DNA of 64,000 nucleotides from Deltaproteobacteria bacterium (GTDB lineage Bacteria; Desulfobacterota; Desulfobacteria; Desulfobacterales; Desulfatirhabdiaceae). Positions 62,426 to 64,000 of the stretch are shown one piece after another. The stretch spans positions 1-64,000 of the forward strand of contig JACRBZ010000061.1 of NCBI GenBank assembly GCA_016219185.1, given 5' to 3'. Each line of letters starts with the position of its first letter. Positions within the stretch are counted from its first letter, which is position 1. Below the pieces are notes generated by a model that saw nothing but the letters and a program-made list of their open reading frames with translations, was not told the DNA's origin and ran no database searches. The position numbers and the translations under genes are program-made.

Positions 62426-64000
62426 ATGATCAAACTCCGAATTGACGATAAAGAAATTGAAACCCAAAAAGACAAGACAATATTATCGGCGGCGTTGGAT
62501 GGAGGGATTTATATTCCCCACATCTGCCATCACCCGGATCTGAGCCCTGTGGCAAAATGCGGTTTATGCTGGGTTGACATTGAAGGGATGGCGGCGCCGG
62601 TGTCTTCCTGCAACACACCGGTTGTTGCCGGAATGGTGGTAAGAACCCAAACAAAGCCGATCGAAGAAATGCGCCGTCGAGCCATGGGAACCTTATTGGA
62701 AGGCCATCCGCCTGAATGCGTGGAGTGCAACAAATACCTCAATTGCGAACTGCAATCGCTCAAACAGTACGTGGGTGTCGGCGATGAATACAGCAGCGCC
62801 AAAACGCTTAAACCTATTCCTATCGATACGGCCAACCCGTTGTTTGTCCACGATTACGTCCGGTGCATCAAGTGCGGACGATGTGTAAGGGCCTGCAACG
62901 AATTACGGGGGGTGGGTGTACTTCAATTCATCAAGGAAGGCGAGCCCCCCCGCATCGGTATTCCAGAGGCGCGGTTGCTGGCCGAAGCAGGTTGCCGCTT
63001 CTGTGGCGCTTGCGTGGAGGTGTGCCCCACCGGCGCTTTACGGGATAAGCCGGAATTGACGGCTGGCAAAAAGCGCAGGGAAGCTCTTGTCCCGTGTCGT
63101 TATACCTGTCCTGCGCAAATCGATGTACCGCGGTATGTTCACCTGGTCAAAGAAGGTAAGTATTCCGAAGCAACAGCCGTCATCAGAGAAAAAGTGCCTT
63201 TCCCTCTGGTTTTGGGGCATGTCTGCAACCACCCTTGCGAGACGGCCTGCCGCCGCGGACAAATCAACGCGCCCATATCTATAAGGGATCTCAAACGTTT
63301 TGCAACTGAAAACGACATGGAAAAGTTGTGGAAGAAAAATGCCCGCAAAGAACCGCCAACGGACAAACAGGTGGCCGTGGTGGGGGCGGGCCCGGCCGGA
63401 TTGACCGCAGCGTTTTATCTGGCCAAGCTGGGACATGCGGTCACCGTATATGATGCCCTGCCCGAGCCAGGGGGTATGATGCGCTATGGTATTCCGGAGT
63501 ACCGTTTACCTAGAGATGTGCTTGATCTGGAAATTAAAGAGATTGAACAAATCGGTGTAACAATTCAGACCCATGCGAAAATTGAATCCCTTGAAGATTT
63601 GAAACTCGACGGGAAATTCGATGCCATTCTGGTGGCAGTCGGCACTCACAAGGGGCAAAAACTACCGGTTCCCGGAGCCGACCTTGAAAACGTTTTGAAC
63701 GGTCTTGATTTATTAAGAAGCATCCATCTCGGAGAAACCATCCAGATAGGTTCGCGAATCGTTGTCCTGGGCGGTGGCAATGTAGCGTTTGATTGCGCCC
63801 GGCTGACCAGGCGTCTGGGTGCCACAGAAGTCGTCATTGCATGTTTGGAAAGTAAACATGATATGCCGGCAGCCTGCGATGAGATCGAAGAGGGAGAGGA
63901 AGAAGGTATTGAGGTGATTCCCATGGTGACTTGTACGAGGATCATCAACGAAAACGGACGGGCAGCGGGAGTGGAATGTCTGAATGTATCCCGATTCGAG
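62426..64000 (+). CDS. Ferredoxin/GltD-like FAD-NAD(P) oxidoreductase, 5' part (open at window end)
   Basis: Missing from the ORF track because no stop occurs before the edge; 525 codons are visible. The ATG follows AAAGGA. An N-terminal [2Fe-2S] domain (CHHPDLSPVAKCGLC...C) and an NADH-quinone-oxidoreductase-G-like Cys segment (ECVECNKYLNCEL) come first. Two [4Fe-4S] motifs follow (CIKCGRCVRAC, CRFCGACVEVCPTGAL). Then comes a GltD-type segment with CNHPCETACRRG, the FAD loop VVGAGPAGLTAA, GGMMRYGIPEYRLP and the NAD(P) loop LGGGNVAFDCAR. It moves electrons between NAD(P)H and ferredoxin or partner enzymes, and could feed the short OYE proteins. Confidence 0.88.
   Translation, partial: MIKLRIDDKEIETQKDKTILSAALDGGIYIPHICHHPDLSPVAKCGLCWVDIEGMAAPVSSCNTPVVAGMVVRTQTKPIEEMRRRAMGTLLEGHPPECVECNKYLNCELQSLKQYVGVGDEYSSAKTLKPIPIDTANPLFVHDYVRCIKCGRCVRACNELRGVGVLQFIKEGEPPRIGIPEARLLAEAGCRFCGACVEVCPTGALRDKPELTAGKKRREALVPCRYTCPAQIDVPRYVHLVKEGKYSEATAVIREKVPFPLVLGHVCNHPCETACRRGQINAPISIRDLKRFATENDMEKLWKKNARKEPPTDKQVAVVGAGPAGLTAAFYLAKLGHAVTVYDALPEPGGMMRYGIPEYRLPRDVLDLEIKEIEQIGVTIQTHAKIESLEDLKLDGKFDAILVAVGTHKGQKLPVPGADLENVLNGLDLLRSIHLGETIQIGSRIVVLGGGNVAFDCARLTRRLGATEVVIACLESKHDMPAACDEIEEGEEEGIEVIPMVTCTRIINENGRAAGVECLNVSRFE

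Noticed and set aside
1-64000. CRISPR arrays, rRNA genes, complete tRNAs, phage structural genes, intact transposases or integrases
   Set aside because: None was seen. The only tRNA sequence is the tRNA-Leu fragment and the only transposase trace is the decayed one at 19.5-19.9 kb.

Overview
The window looks like a chromosomal stretch of a strictly anaerobic, hydrocarbon- or aromatic-degrading Desulfobacterota bacterium (Desulfobacterales or Desulfatiglandales type). This placement is an inference from gene content: an oxygen-sensitive glycyl-radical arylalkylsuccinate synthase, a corrinoid O-demethylase set, iron-sulfur OYE-family flavoenzymes, many acyl-CoA enzymes, and a probable selenocysteine codon. 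Base composition is patchy. The left cluster is AT-rich, 20.1-25.1 kb is clearly GC-rich, and decayed mobile-element and gene fragments lie at the seams.

Left region (1-19.4 kb, plus strand). It opens inside a fumarate-adding enzyme operon: the end of a gamma subunit, the 833-aa glycyl-radical alpha subunit (BssA/NmsA type) and the beta subunit. After an intergenic stretch of stacked hairpins comes a second gamma-like/beta-like small-subunit pair. The beta-like member has an in-frame UGA followed at once by a SECIS-like hairpin. Then come a MoxR AAA+ ATPase (BssE type), a VWA protein with an HExxH motif, an SCP2 protein, a flavin/PLP-split-barrel protein, a GAF histidine kinase with a stand-alone receiver, two acyl-CoA dehydrogenases, a ThiS/MoaD-like protein, a chemoreceptor, and a second MoxR/VWA pair whose VWA protein has lost HExxH. 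A 51-aa ORF and a lone biotin carrier close the block.

Middle (19.4-32.1 kb). A decayed IS transposase is followed by a GC-rich acyl-CoA carboxylase (beta, alpha) and a KAS III-like synthase. On the minus strand lie a diguanylate cyclase and a hybrid kinase/NtrC pair whose regulator has an ochre stop in its receiver domain. Then come degenerate fragments, a pabB-pabC fusion with a deleted middle, and a 59-nt 3' fragment of tRNA-Leu(CAG). The tRNA fragment is a classic integration-site scar and suggests that the DNA to its right entered as an element.

Right region (32.3-55.2 kb, minus strand). A long, tightly overlapping gene string joins a hydrophobic-compound envelope system (MFS, DUF1302 barrel, DUF1329, YCF48-like, RND/MMPL) to a CobW GTPase, a small unknown protein, DUF1638, and a complete four-part corrinoid methyltransferase set (corrinoid protein, UroD-type MT I, RamA-like activator, pterin MT II). 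Upstream lie an FAD oxidoreductase, an amidohydrolase, a short OYE-like protein, a crotonase and a DUF35/thiolase-like pair.

A divergent promoter region at 55.2-55.6 kb, with a 14-bp inverted repeat and a TGACCGGTCA palindrome, separates this from plus-strand genes (55.6-64 kb): an acyl-CoA ligase, a second short OYE paralogue, an acyl-CoA dehydrogenase, an iron-sulfur flavoprotein, a MerR-TetR fusion regulator and a partial ferredoxin/GltD-like oxidoreductase. The likely logic is import of a hydrophobic substrate, O-demethylation and/or CoA activation, and reductive and beta-oxidation-like breakdown, with electrons supplied in trans to the OYE-type enzymes. The substrate is not evident from sequence.
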